Shown: piece after piece, positions 48,089 through 56,520 of the stretch | Position numbering within the stretch: the first letter of the stretch is position 1 | How the letters are laid out: each line of letters starts with the position of its first letter | Assembly: GCF_900292015.1 (NCBI RefSeq) | Contig: NZ_LR130759.1 | Location: 1,860,001-1,924,000, forward strand | Reading direction: 5' to 3' | From: Mycobacterium basiliense | Lineage (GTDB): Bacteria > Actinomycetota > Actinomycetes > Mycobacteriales > Mycobacteriaceae | DNA: 64,000 nt | Notes under the pieces: generated by a model | Database searches by the model: none | Told to the model about the DNA's origin: nothing | Seen by the model: the letters and a program-made list of their open reading frames with translations, nothing else | Translations under genes and position numbers: made by a program

Positions 48089-49201
48089 TCAACAGATTCG
48101 CGGCAGCGGGTCGCCGACCAGCATGTCGACAATCCGGGTACCACCGAATCCGGTGCGCAGAATGACGGTTTCGGCCGGCTCCGCGACGATTTCCCCAACC
48201 TGGTCCGCGTCGGTGCCCAACGGATGTGACCGCAACGCGGCGATCCCGGCGTCGGCTTCCTCGGGCGCGACGACGGCGACGAACTTGCCCTCATTCGCCA
48301 CATAGAGGGGATCAATACCCAGCAGCTCGCACGCGCCGTTGACCATGGGCGCAACCGGAAGCCGCTCCTCCTCGAGCAACACCCCAAGTTCGCAGGTCTG
48401 AGCCAGCTCGTTGCAGACGGTGCCCACTCCGCCCCGCGTCGCGTCCCGCAGCCAGCGGGTGGATGGCGCGGCCGCCATGAGAAGTTCCACCAACGGGCTC
48501 ACCGACGCGGTGTCCGAATGGATGTCGGCTTCGATGGCCAGGTCGCCGCGGGCGAGCATGACCGCCATGCCGTGGTCGCCCATCGAGCCAGACAGCAATA
48601 CCTTGTCGCCCGGTCGCACCGCACCGGCCGACAACCGGCGCCCGGCGGGAACGATGCCGGTTCCGGTGGTGGTGATAAACAGCCCATCGGCCGCGCCCCG
48701 GGGCACCACCTTGGTATCGCCGGTGACGATCTGCACGTCGGCACTGGCCGCCGCGGCCGCCATATCGGCCACGATCTCCTTCAATTCCGCTATCGGAAAA
48801 CCTTCTTCGAGCACGAATGCGGCCGATATCCACGACGGCACGGCTCCGGCCATCGCCAGGTCATTGCACGTGCCGTGCACAGCCAGTTCTCCGATAGAAC
48901 CACCCGGAAAACGCCTGGGCTGCACGACGAACGAATCGGTCGACATGGCCAGTCGCTCACCGCTGGGCAAGGTGAGGACAGCGCCATCGCCCAGGGACTC
49001 CAGCAGCGGGTTGCGGAAGGCCTCCACGAAGACCGCATCGATCAGCGCCGCGGACGCCTTGCCGCCGGCACCATGGGCGAGGGTGACGTGGTCATCACGC
49101 AACCGGGGGCGTCGCCTGCGGAACGACTCGATGCGCTCGATGACCTCGTTCTCGGCGAATCGCGGCCCCGAGGAAAGGTATTCGCCTGCTGACTGGCTCA
49201 T
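48089..49201 (-). CDS. hypE: HypE, thiocarbamate dehydratase of hydrogenase maturation
   Basis: A 370-aa AIR-synthase-like ATPase that dehydrates a C-terminal thiocarbamate to the cyanide ligand. Typical blocks: HGAGGKASAALIDAVFVEAF, MSTDSFVVQPRRFPGGSIG, AVHGTCNDLAMAGAVP and TDTKVV-type VTGDTKVVPRG. It ends with the required C-terminal Cys (DPLPRIC). The ATG at 49201 overlaps the stop of the upstream SIS gene (ATGA), a reason to prefer it to an upstream frame extension. Confidence 0.95.
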   Translation of the reverse strand: MSQSAGEYLSSGPRFAENEVIERIESFRRRRPRLRDDHVTLAHGAGGKASAALIDAVFVEAFRNPLLESLGDGAVLTLPSGERLAMSTDSFVVQPRRFPGGSIGELAVHGTCNDLAMAGAVPSWISAAFVLEEGFPIAELKEIVADMAAAAASADVQIVTGDTKVVPRGAADGLFITTTGTGIVPAGRRLSAGAVRPGDKVLLSGSMGDHGMAVMLARGDLAIEADIHSDTASVSPLVELLMAAAPSTRWLRDATRGGVGTVCNELAQTCELGVLLEEERLPVAPMVNGACELLGIDPLYVANEGKFVAVVAPEEADAGIAALRSHPLGTDADQVGEIVAEPAETVILRTGFGGTRIVDMLVGDPLPRIC

Positions 49202-49872
49202 GCGACCCCCAGGTTTCCCGCGCCCCGCTCGTGCACTGCCAGCCACAGCTGATAGCCCAGCAGCGCCTGTGATTCCTGAATTCGGTGCACGCTCTGTGAG
49301 CGAACGATGAAGCAGACGTCCACGTTTGGGTTGTCCGCGAAGGCGCCGCCGTCGTATCCGGCGAATCCGACGGTGTACAGGCCACGCTGGCGTGCCTCGG
49401 CCAGCGCGGCCAGCAGGTTGGGTGAACTGCCGCTGGTCGACATGGCGACTGCGATGTCACCGCTGTTGGCGCGGGCGATCAATTGCCGGGCGAACACCAA
49501 CTCGAAACCGACGTCATTGCCCAGTGCGGTGACGATCGCCTGATCGGCGGTCAACGACCACGCGGGGAGGGATTTTGCCGGCCCGCCGATCGGCGGTCTG
49601 GCGAACAGGCCCGCCAAGGTGGTGGAATCGGTGCAGCTGCCGCCATTTCCGAACGCAAACATGCGTCCGCCCGCGGCGAATCGTCGTGCCATTTCGGTGG
49701 CGGCCCGGTCCAGCAACTCGACGTTGGATTCCAGGGTGGAACGGCGCAGCGCTAGGCTCTCGGCCGCTTTCGCCTGCGCCGAGGCGGCCAGATCGGCCAA
49801 CAGAGATTGCGGGTTTTCTTCCTGGGGGTCGATGAACGGATATAGGAAGTTGGTGGGCTCCTCGTGTGTCAT
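49198..49872 (-). CDS. SIS-domain protein of the hydrogenase locus
   Basis: A 224-aa GmhA-like sugar-isomerase (SIS) protein. An N-terminal helical part (SLLADLAASAQAKAAES) precedes the SIS core: MFAFGNGGSCTDSTTLAGLF and AVAMSTSGSSPNLLAALAEA, the phosphosugar-binding loop. It lies between the SIS-HypC fusion and hypE with ATGA overlaps on both sides, so it is tightly bound into the maturation operon. SIS proteins bind or isomerise phosphosugars; why one belongs here is unknown. Confidence 0.8.
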   Translation of the reverse strand: MTHEEPTNFLYPFIDPQEENPQSLLADLAASAQAKAAESLALRRSTLESNVELLDRAATEMARRFAAGGRMFAFGNGGSCTDSTTLAGLFARPPIGGPAKSLPAWSLTADQAIVTALGNDVGFELVFARQLIARANSGDIAVAMSTSGSSPNLLAALAEARQRGLYTVGFAGYDGGAFADNPNVDVCFIVRSQSVHRIQESQALLGYQLWLAVHERGAGNLGVA

Positions 49873-50585
49873 GAGCCGTCCTCGTCCAAGCGGCTGATTG
49901 CGGTGCCCGCGTGCACCAGCACCAGGTCACCGGCGGCGACCGGGTCGACCAGTCTGGTCATCACTTCCTCGATGCCACGTGCGGTGCGCACCGCCGCCAG
50001 CCCGGCGGTTGACGCTGACACCACCTCGCCCGGGCGCCCTTCATCGCTGCAGGTGATGCAAACGTCGCCGGCGCCGGCGGGCCCGAGCAACCCGGAATGC
50101 TCGAAGCACACGTGGGTCAGCTCCCACAGCAGGTGATAGAACAGCACAAAGCCCCCGGTCGCGGGCACTCGCGGGTCGGGATCGTCGAGCCAGAGCACAT
50201 GGTCGGCCGCGGCATGGTCGGGTCGGGCGCCGCTGCCGATCCAGATGGTGGTGGCGCCCCAGGCCGGGCCGCGTCGCATGACCGAGCGCACGTCGGGGTG
50301 ATCCGCACTAGAAACCGCGATCACGATGTCACCGGGTCGCACCGAAACCCGCACCAGGTCCACCAAGTCGGGTCCGGTCAGTGCCACCGCCGGCAGAGCG
50401 CGCTTGCCCATGATCACCGGATGGACGAACTCGACTGCTATATGCAGGGCATGCGGTTCCCACGAGGGTGCGATCGACCACATGGTAGCGCCCGCCGCGA
50501 ATCGCCTGGCCATTGCGAAAGCCGTGGCCGCCAGTTCGGCGGCCAGCTCGGTGCTGAGCCCGCGATCGATTGCGGTGGTGGTCAT
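49869..50585 (-). CDS. SIS-domain / HypC-like fusion protein
   Basis: A 238-aa protein. The first 150 residues resemble a SIS domain (AMARRFAAGATMW, DIVIAVSSADHPDVRSVM, GATTIWIGSGARPDH). From about residue 170 it becomes a HypC-like domain: DVCITCSDEGRPGEV and GDLVLVHAGTAISRLDE. In HypC the essential Cys is N-terminal after Met removal; here CITC is internal, so it cannot act in the same way unless cleaved. The ATG at 50585 after AGAGGAC is preferred to one at 50615 that overlaps hypF. An ATGA overlap joins it to the next SIS gene. One of the more unusual genes of the window. Confidence 0.8.
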   Translation of the reverse strand: MTTTAIDRGLSTELAAELAATAFAMARRFAAGATMWSIAPSWEPHALHIAVEFVHPVIMGKRALPAVALTGPDLVDLVRVSVRPGDIVIAVSSADHPDVRSVMRRGPAWGATTIWIGSGARPDHAAADHVLWLDDPDPRVPATGGFVLFYHLLWELTHVCFEHSGLLGPAGAGDVCITCSDEGRPGEVVSASTAGLAAVRTARGIEEVMTRLVDPVAAGDLVLVHAGTAISRLDEDGS

Positions 50586-50599
50586 GAAGCGGTCCTCTA

Positions 50600-52978
50600 T
50601 CAATCGTTGTGCCAATCCTGTTCCAGTCCTGTCAACATCGACACTACGGCTTGCCCCAGCGCGAGGCCACCGTCGTTGGGCGGTACTGTGTGGTGGGTTA
50701 GTACCTCAAATCCATTCTGCTGCAACTGTTCCCGGCACGTTTGGAGCAGCAGTACGTTCTGAAACACCCCGCCGGTGAGGCCCACCAGTCGGATCCGGCC
50801 GGCGACCTGGCCGACAACCTTGGTGACGGCCGCCGCCACCGCCCGATGGAAGCTCGCGGCCAGGATCGCCGGTGGGGTGCCGGCGCGCAACGCCGACACC
50901 AGCGTTTGCACCATGGTGGTGGGATCGATGATCCCGTCGGGTCGCACCGTAAGCGGCAGCGGCAGCTGAAGTCCGGCGTCGGCCTCTAGGGCCGACTCGG
51001 CCAGCGCCTCCAGTTCGATGGCGGCCTGCGCCTCGTAGTCGATCCGATGACGCACCCCCAGCAAGGAGGCGACCGCGTCAAACAGCCGACCCATGCTCGA
51101 ACACGGGACACATCCGGTCCCGCTCTCCAACTGTGAACGGGTAAGCCGCAATTCGTGCGGTGCGGCGGCGCAGACTGGTGCCAAATCCGGAGTCCAGGCG
51201 ATCTTGGCCAGCCGCAACTGGGACAGTGCCATCCGCCATGGATTGCGCACCGCGGCGTCCCCGCCGGGAAGCGGCACGGGCAGCAGATGTCCGGCGCGGA
51301 CGAACCGGTGACTGTCCGTACCCAGGACGAGGATCTCCCCACCCCAAATTGTGGCGTCACAGCCATAGCCGGTGCCATCGAAGGAGACGCCGACGATGGG
51401 TTCCCCGATCCGGTCGTGCTCGGCCAGTAGGGACACCACGTGCGCATGGTGATGCTGAACCAGATCTAGGGGTCGATCGCCCACCTGCCGTTCCGCCCAG
51501 TTGCGGGTGTGATACCCCGGATGCAGATCGGCGGCCAATCGCGCCGGCTGGCCCCGTATTTCGCTGAGTTGAGCCACCGCCCGCTCGAACGCACGCAGTG
51601 TCTCCCAGGTCGCCATATCGCCAATATGGCCGGACAGGTACGCCAGCGGGCCGTCGGTGAGACAGAAGGTGTTCTTGAGTTCCCCGCCCACCGCGAGCAC
51701 CGCGGGGCCCATGCGTCCCAGGTCGACGGGCAGCGGCGCATAGCCGCGCGACCGGCGGATCGGCAGTTCGCGGGCCCGTCCCTGGTCTCTTACCACGCGC
51801 ACCACCGAGTCGTCGCAGGGGACGTGGATCGGGCGGTCGTGGTCGAGCACCGCGTCGCATAACAACGAAAGGCGGTGCACAGCATCGGCTTTAGTGAAAC
51901 AAATGGGTTCATCGGAGCGATTGGCACTGGTCAACACCAGCGCGTCGGGCGCCGGGCCGCCGATACCTGGCACCGGCGTCAGCAGCAGATGGTGAATGGG
52001 GGAGTAGGGCAGCATCAGGCCCAGCAGCGGGCTGCCGGGCGCAACGGAGCCGGCGACCGGGGCATCGGGTCGTCGGCGCAGCAATACGATGGGCCGGGCG
52101 GGACCGGACAACACCGCGGCCTCGGCATCATCGACATGCGCGAAGCGCCGTGCCACGTCCAGATTGCGGACCAACATGGCGAACGGCTTGCCGCCCCGGC
52201 CCTTTCGCGAACGCAGCGCGCTCACCGCCGTATGGTCGTCGACGGCGCACGCCAGGTGGTAGCCGCCGATGCCTTTGATGGCAACCGCCGCACCCGCGGC
52301 CAGCGCCTGCTGGGTGGCCGCCAGTGCGGCGTCGGAACCGATGACGTGCCCGGCGTCCGAACGAAACCACAGCGACGGGCCGCAATCCGGGCAGGCGATC
52401 GGCTGGGCGTGGAATCGCCGGTCCGCAGGATCGTGATATTCGGCGGCGCACCGCTCACACATGGCGAACACCGACATCGTGGTAGCGGGACGGTCGTAAG
52501 GCAGGGCGCGGATGACGGTCAACCGCGGCCCGCAGTTGGTACAGGTCACAAATGGGTGCCGGTAGCGGCGGTTGCGCGGGTCGAACATCTCGGCGACGCA
52601 GTCGTCGCACACCGCGACGTCGGGTGGAATCGGGGTTGGGGGGCCCTCGACCGGCTGGCTGACCACGATCCGGAAATCGGCTGCACACCCGGCCTGGGCC
52701 GCGATATCGACAACCGCGATGGAGCTGATCCGCGCCAGCGGAGGTGCCTCGACACGTAACCGACGAGCGAATCGCTCGACCGCGGCGGGATTTCCCTGGA
52801 CCTCCACGAATACCGCGCCCGAGTCATTGCCGACGAACCCGGCCAGGCCCAGCTCGCTGGCGATCCGGTGGACGAACGGACGAAAACCCACCCCCTGCAC
52901 GACACCTCGCACGGCAAAGCGTTGCCGGACATCGGCAGACCGCAGCAGCAAGGACCCATCGCCCATGTCAGGCGCCAT
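50600..52978 (-). CDS. hypF: HypF carbamoyltransferase
   Basis: A 792-aa protein that makes the carbamoyl precursor of the cyanide ligands. N-terminal acylphosphatase domain (GVVQGVGFRPFVHRIAS), two zinc-finger pairs (VCDDCVAEMFDPRNRRYRH and AMCERCAAEYHDPADRRFH), a YrdC-like domain (AIKGIGGYHLACAVDDH; RKGRGGKPFAMLVRN) and a C-terminal Kae1-like domain (QHHHAHVVSLLAEH and GLTGGVFQN). All conserved. Its ATG at 52978 overlaps the end of hypC2; an internal ATG at 52966 is possible. Confidence 0.95.
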   Translation of the reverse strand: MAPDMGDGSLLLRSADVRQRFAVRGVVQGVGFRPFVHRIASELGLAGFVGNDSGAVFVEVQGNPAAVERFARRLRVEAPPLARISSIAVVDIAAQAGCAADFRIVVSQPVEGPPTPIPPDVAVCDDCVAEMFDPRNRRYRHPFVTCTNCGPRLTVIRALPYDRPATTMSVFAMCERCAAEYHDPADRRFHAQPIACPDCGPSLWFRSDAGHVIGSDAALAATQQALAAGAAVAIKGIGGYHLACAVDDHTAVSALRSRKGRGGKPFAMLVRNLDVARRFAHVDDAEAAVLSGPARPIVLLRRRPDAPVAGSVAPGSPLLGLMLPYSPIHHLLLTPVPGIGGPAPDALVLTSANRSDEPICFTKADAVHRLSLLCDAVLDHDRPIHVPCDDSVVRVVRDQGRARELPIRRSRGYAPLPVDLGRMGPAVLAVGGELKNTFCLTDGPLAYLSGHIGDMATWETLRAFERAVAQLSEIRGQPARLAADLHPGYHTRNWAERQVGDRPLDLVQHHHAHVVSLLAEHDRIGEPIVGVSFDGTGYGCDATIWGGEILVLGTDSHRFVRAGHLLPVPLPGGDAAVRNPWRMALSQLRLAKIAWTPDLAPVCAAAPHELRLTRSQLESGTGCVPCSSMGRLFDAVASLLGVRHRIDYEAQAAIELEALAESALEADAGLQLPLPLTVRPDGIIDPTTMVQTLVSALRAGTPPAILAASFHRAVAAAVTKVVGQVAGRIRLVGLTGGVFQNVLLLQTCREQLQQNGFEVLTHHTVPPNDGGLALGQAVVSMLTGLEQDWHND

Positions 52979-53234
52979 CGGTAAGGAAAGTGCAGTCGCT
53001 GGGGCCTCGGCCCATCAATTCCAGGCCGGCCATAGCCTGCTCGGCCCCGGCCCGGTCGGTCTTCTCGATGGCGAAGCCCAGGTGAATGATCACCCAGTCA
53101 CCGGGGACGAAGGATTCCTCGGGCAGCATGCCCACGTTGACCCTGCGTTGCTCGCCGGTTACGTCCACCAGAGCAAGCTGCCCCTCATAGCCATCCAGCA
53201 TCCTGATCACCTGACCGGGTATACCCAGACACAT
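52968..53234 (-). CDS. hypC: HypC hydrogenase maturation chaperone (second copy)
   Basis: An 88-aa HypC/HupF protein beginning MCLGIPGQVIRML with the required Cys2 and carrying PGDWVIIHLGFAIEKTD. It lies between the endopeptidase and hypF. The frame could begin upstream at 53243, but the true N-terminus is set by the catalytic Cys2. It shares only the family core with the HypC at 47792, so the two are not recent duplicates. Confidence 0.94.
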   Translation of the reverse strand: MCLGIPGQVIRMLDGYEGQLALVDVTGEQRRVNVGMLPEESFVPGDWVIIHLGFAIEKTDRAGAEQAMAGLELMGRGPSDCTFLTDGA

Positions 53235-53236
53235 GC

Positions 53237-53737
53237 TCAGCACTCCTCTCGCAATGACTCGGTGCTCGCCGGAGTTTGCAGCGCCGCAACAATCTCCTTG
53301 ACCGCTCGCGCGGCCCGCGGGACCGCCTCGGCAACGGGTTCGGTAAGGCCCATGCCTTCGTCGACACTGCCCGCCTCACAGCCGACGACGACGGTGTAGG
53401 GCGGGCTGCCGCCCAGGGCATGCAGGCTGGCGAACACCTCTGCCGGATCCATCCCGTGTGCGTCCAAACCCGCAGCTTCTGACCAAGACTCGTGATCGGC
53501 CTGGAAGACGTGCAAGGTGCCCGGCTTGCCGCGGTTGGGAACCGCGTCGACCAGGACCAGGGTGTCCCACCCCTCCAGCAGGTCATAGGCCAGATGCATG
53601 CCGCGGATGCCGTAGTCGGTGACCCGCACACCGGAATCCTCTTGCGGAAGATCGGTCTGACGGACGACCTCGGAGCCAAAACCGTCGTCGCCCAGGAAGA
53701 TGTTGCCGATTCCGGCCACCAGGATGCGTGCGGACAT
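53237..53737 (-). CDS. [NiFe] hydrogenase large-subunit endopeptidase
   Basis: A 166-aa HyaD/HybD-type protease that removes the C-terminal extension of the large subunit after nickel insertion. It begins ARILVAGIGNIFLGDDGFG, with the Asp/Glu/His nickel-binding positions in GDDGFGSEV and TDYGIRGMHLAYDL, and the core LVLVDAVP. The frame runs upstream to 53836, but the ATG at 53737 fits the family start. The 39-aa peptide gene lies 19 bp upstream. Confidence 0.9.
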   Translation of the reverse strand: MSARILVAGIGNIFLGDDGFGSEVVRQTDLPQEDSGVRVTDYGIRGMHLAYDLLEGWDTLVLVDAVPNRGKPGTLHVFQADHESWSEAAGLDAHGMDPAEVFASLHALGGSPPYTVVVGCEAGSVDEGMGLTEPVAEAVPRAARAVKEIVAALQTPASTESLREEC

Positions 53738-53756
53738 GAGACTGGGTCGCCCCGCC

Positions 53757-53876
53757 CTACATACGCCGCAGCTTGAGGTAGCGGCGAGCATCCGGCAGCG
53801 AGGCCACCCCCGTCGCCACCGCGATGACCAGGACAAGTGCTATGAGCGCAACGAATACCCACCCCAAGATCTCCAT
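53757..53876 (-). CDS. 39-aa single-pass membrane peptide of the hydrogenase locus
   Basis: A very short gene: starts MEILGWVFVALIALVLVIAV, continues through a further hydrophobic part, and ends with a basic tail (YLKLRRM). One membrane helix (about residues 5-26) and a cytoplasmic positive end. It resembles the small family I recall as DUF6893. It sits between the 445-aa protein and the endopeptidase with 15 and 19 bp gaps. It could anchor the hydrogenase or its partner to the membrane, which the catalytic subunits themselves do not appear to do. Confidence 0.65.
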   Translation of the reverse strand: MEILGWVFVALIALVLVIAVATGVASLPDARRYLKLRRM

Positions 53877-53891
53877 AGCAGACTCCTTTCC

Positions 53892-55229
53892 TCAAAGGTG
53901 TTGGGCTTCCAGTGGTTCGACTTCGTCGGGTGAGAAGTACAGGTAGCGGCCGTACCAATCGTGTAGGTCGGCGGCAGGGTCGTCCTCGACCACAACCGCG
54001 ACATGCTTGTTGCCCTCGACGTCCTCGTGCACCGACGTGACTCGGGCGGTCTTGCCGGCAACAAAAATGTCCTGCGCATCGGCACTTCGTCTGGGTTGTA
54101 GCCGGACCCGACTACCCCGCGCAACACGGACTCCATTCACCAATACGGCGTCGATTTCAGGACGAACAACGTTGTCGGCCAACGGGTCCCACCAGTCGAT
54201 CCCCTCAGGTATTTCGGGGACCAGCCCGGCGCTCAGCGTCGCGCCGGGCGAACCGCGTAGCACACCGTGCAAGCGGGCCAGGTCTGGTGCCGACAAGGCA
54301 TCACAGTGCTCGATGATCGCCGCGGCCCGCGGATCGGTCGCCCGAGCTTGCGCCTTCTCGTCGTCGGTCATCGTCATCACGCGCAGCGTCAAAATCTCGT
54401 CGATTTCCGTGCAGTCGAACAGCGCGGTGGTGCTCTGTTCGGCGATCTCCGGGTGGTCATAGAGGATGATCGGCGAGATCAGCAGCACGTCGCGGGCGCC
54501 CGGCGGGCCCGCCAACACGGGAAAGCAGCGATGCTGCCGACACCGGGACACCGCGTCGACCGCGGTGGCCGGTGGTTCGAGTAGTGAAACAAATTGACCA
54601 CCCAGCACCTCGGCGATCACATGGCTGCCGATCATCGACCGCGCAACCGCGTCAGTCTTGTCCGTTGCAGCAGGACCGACGTTGGCGAGTCGCAATGAGA
54701 CGCGGAGCAGTTTGCCGTCGGGTTCGCTGCACACGGTGAGTGCGCCGCACACCTGTTGGCGTTCACGGACCAGCCGGCCACCGTCGAGCGTCTCGATATC
54801 TGTTCCCGCGGGCGCCTTGACCGGCAACGTCCACTGTTGGGGAGCAGCATCGAATACCAGTGGACCGTATGATATTTCACAGTCGACCGCTTCGTCCCAG
54901 GTCAACCACGATCCCGACGGTGTGTTCAGTTCGTCGACTAGTTCATAGCCGTCGTGCCCGGAATGATCGCGTTGACGTTCGGCCCGGCGATGCTGCAGTT
55001 GAAGAAAGCGCACCACGACGGTGATCGCCTGGGAACCGTCTACCAGGAATTGCGCGGCCAGCGCGTCCTCCTCGCCGAGGCCGGCTGAGGCCGCGCCGGG
55101 TGGCCCTAAAACGCCGAATTGCCAGCGGGATTGGTTTTTGCTCGATGTCCCGCGGTACGGATAGAGCAGGTAGCCCTCGTAGAGCACCGCATCAGCGACG
55201 GCGCGCGCCCGGTCCCAGTCGGAGGTCAT
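53892..55229 (-). CDS. Conserved hydrogenase-locus protein, function unknown (445 aa)
   Basis: A 445-aa soluble protein without signal peptide or cluster-binding Cys pattern. Recognisable pieces are an N-terminal block VLYEGYLLYPYRGTSSKNQ, a central WLTWDEAVDCEISYGPLVFD and a C-terminal segment GSRVRLQPRRSADAQDIF followed by DWYGRYLYFSPDEVEPL. I do not recognise a named domain. Start is the ATG at 55229, which overlaps the stop of the upstream DUF6084 gene (ATGA). Such proteins accompany the actinobacterial hydrogenase class; role unknown. Confidence 0.7.
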   Translation of the reverse strand: MTSDWDRARAVADAVLYEGYLLYPYRGTSSKNQSRWQFGVLGPPGAASAGLGEEDALAAQFLVDGSQAITVVVRFLQLQHRRAERQRDHSGHDGYELVDELNTPSGSWLTWDEAVDCEISYGPLVFDAAPQQWTLPVKAPAGTDIETLDGGRLVRERQQVCGALTVCSEPDGKLLRVSLRLANVGPAATDKTDAVARSMIGSHVIAEVLGGQFVSLLEPPATAVDAVSRCRQHRCFPVLAGPPGARDVLLISPIILYDHPEIAEQSTTALFDCTEIDEILTLRVMTMTDDEKAQARATDPRAAAIIEHCDALSAPDLARLHGVLRGSPGATLSAGLVPEIPEGIDWWDPLADNVVRPEIDAVLVNGVRVARGSRVRLQPRRSADAQDIFVAGKTARVTSVHEDVEGNKHVAVVVEDDPAADLHDWYGRYLYFSPDEVEPLEAQHL

Positions 55230-55885
55230 CGCGGCACCTTCTGTGCGGATGCATCGGCGATCAGTGCGTTGACCGTGTGGTCCAAGTCGAGCAGCCCGTG
55301 TGCCGACTTGTAGCGGGCCAGCGCGCCGATGGTGTCGTGGCGCAGCCGCACCCACCCGCTGTTCGGGTAGTGCAAGGCCACAAGTTGGCGCCAGACTTCG
55401 ACCGGCATGTCATATCGGTCTTCGCAATCCCAGGACACCTGTTGCACCGAAAAGCCGCGCTCTGACTTGACGAAAAGTGTCCCACTGAACAGGAATTGAA
55501 GGGGCAGTGCGCCGTCTCGCAGCGCATGAAGATACTTGGCCGCGGCGACCTCAAAGTCATAGGTGCAGGCCAAGGGCAGCGACACTGTGGTGTGTCCGGA
55601 AAATCCGGGCACCATGGCGGCGCAGTGCTGCCACAGAAAGGTGCGTTGCGTGGTCGCCCAGCGGTCTCGCGGCCCAAAGAGGTCGCCCAGCCCGTCGGCT
55701 TCGGCGTCGGAGTAGCGACGCCGCAATGGCTCGATGCGGACCTGGCAGCGCAGCGCGATCGCATGTACCCGGTCGTCGCCGCTGGTCGAGATCTCGATGC
55801 GGGCGGTAAGGACCGGGCTCACGGCGTATGGTTCGGGTGCTACCTCCCGCACCGCGAACGTCACGTCCATCGGCCGCTCGCTCAT
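55226..55885 (-). CDS. DUF6084-type hydrogenase-locus protein
   Basis: A 219-aa soluble protein, beta-rich, with VRIEPLRRRYSDAEADGL and LVALHYPNSGWVRLRHDTI and the end LLDLDHTVNALI. It fits what I recall as DUF6084, seen in group 5/1h hydrogenase loci. No metal-binding motif. It overlaps the DUF5947 gene (stop/start ATGA at 55882-55885) and the 445-aa gene, so three unknown genes are translationally coupled. Confidence 0.65.
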   Translation of the reverse strand: MSERPMDVTFAVREVAPEPYAVSPVLTARIEISTSGDDRVHAIALRCQVRIEPLRRRYSDAEADGLGDLFGPRDRWATTQRTFLWQHCAAMVPGFSGHTTVSLPLACTYDFEVAAAKYLHALRDGALPLQFLFSGTLFVKSERGFSVQQVSWDCEDRYDMPVEVWRQLVALHYPNSGWVRLRHDTIGALARYKSAHGLLDLDHTVNALIADASAQKVPR

Positions 55886-56520
55886 CGCGACCCCGCCAGC
55901 GGCGTGGGCCGTGCACGGTCAGCGATCTGTGTAAAGAAGTCATCGATGAACGTCCTCGCTTGCTGCCCGCCGTCGAAGCCTCGCCATAGTACGCGCAAGC
56001 GTCCGGTGAACTCGTAGCAGGCATCGATCGGTACGAGATAGCTTTGTGGTTCTCCTAGTTCGGGCACACGGACCAGCAGGGCCTCCACGTCGTCGGCCAA
56101 CAGGGCGACCCGATTGTCGGCTTGACCAATCGCGTTCCACAGCTCCAGGTCAAGCTCGCACTCGCACGCGCCGGCCGGGCCCGGATAAAAGGCAACGGTG
56201 CGGCCCAACTCGGAGTTGGTGAAGAAAAACGCCACACCGACCGGGATCTGGAGCGTCTCCCATGCACGCCGATCCAGTGCGAAGTCGCAGAACCACAGAT
56301 AGCGCTCGGGCACCGCACGGTAGCGCAGCTTGGCGGTGGCATCGGTGAATAGCAGATAGCAGGCGCGACAGACACACATCAATTGCCGGTCCGCCACATT
56401 CACCACGTGTTGGTGCTCGTCCGGAATGTTCTCCGCACACATCTCGCACCGTTCGCCGGCCGGCTCCGGGGGGCGGCGGCTGCCCGTGATCCGTGTCAGG
56501 ACGTCGTAGGGGCCCGTCAT
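55882..56520 (-). CDS. DUF5947-type hydrogenase-locus protein
   Basis: A 212-aa protein with a zinc-finger-like N-terminus: CEMCAENIPDEHQHV and CVCRACYLLFTD, four cysteines in two C-x-x-C pairs about 28 residues apart. The middle has WFCDFALDRRAWETLQIPVG and the end GFDGGQQARTFIDDFF. This matches what I know as DUF5947. ATG at 56520 overlaps the stop of the NifU-like gene (ATGA). It is probably a metal-binding accessory factor for maturation or assembly; not proved. Confidence 0.68.
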   Translation of the reverse strand: MTGPYDVLTRITGSRRPPEPAGERCEMCAENIPDEHQHVVNVADRQLMCVCRACYLLFTDATAKLRYRAVPERYLWFCDFALDRRAWETLQIPVGVAFFFTNSELGRTVAFYPGPAGACECELDLELWNAIGQADNRVALLADDVEALLVRVPELGEPQSYLVPIDACYEFTGRLRVLWRGFDGGQQARTFIDDFFTQIADRARPTPLAGSR

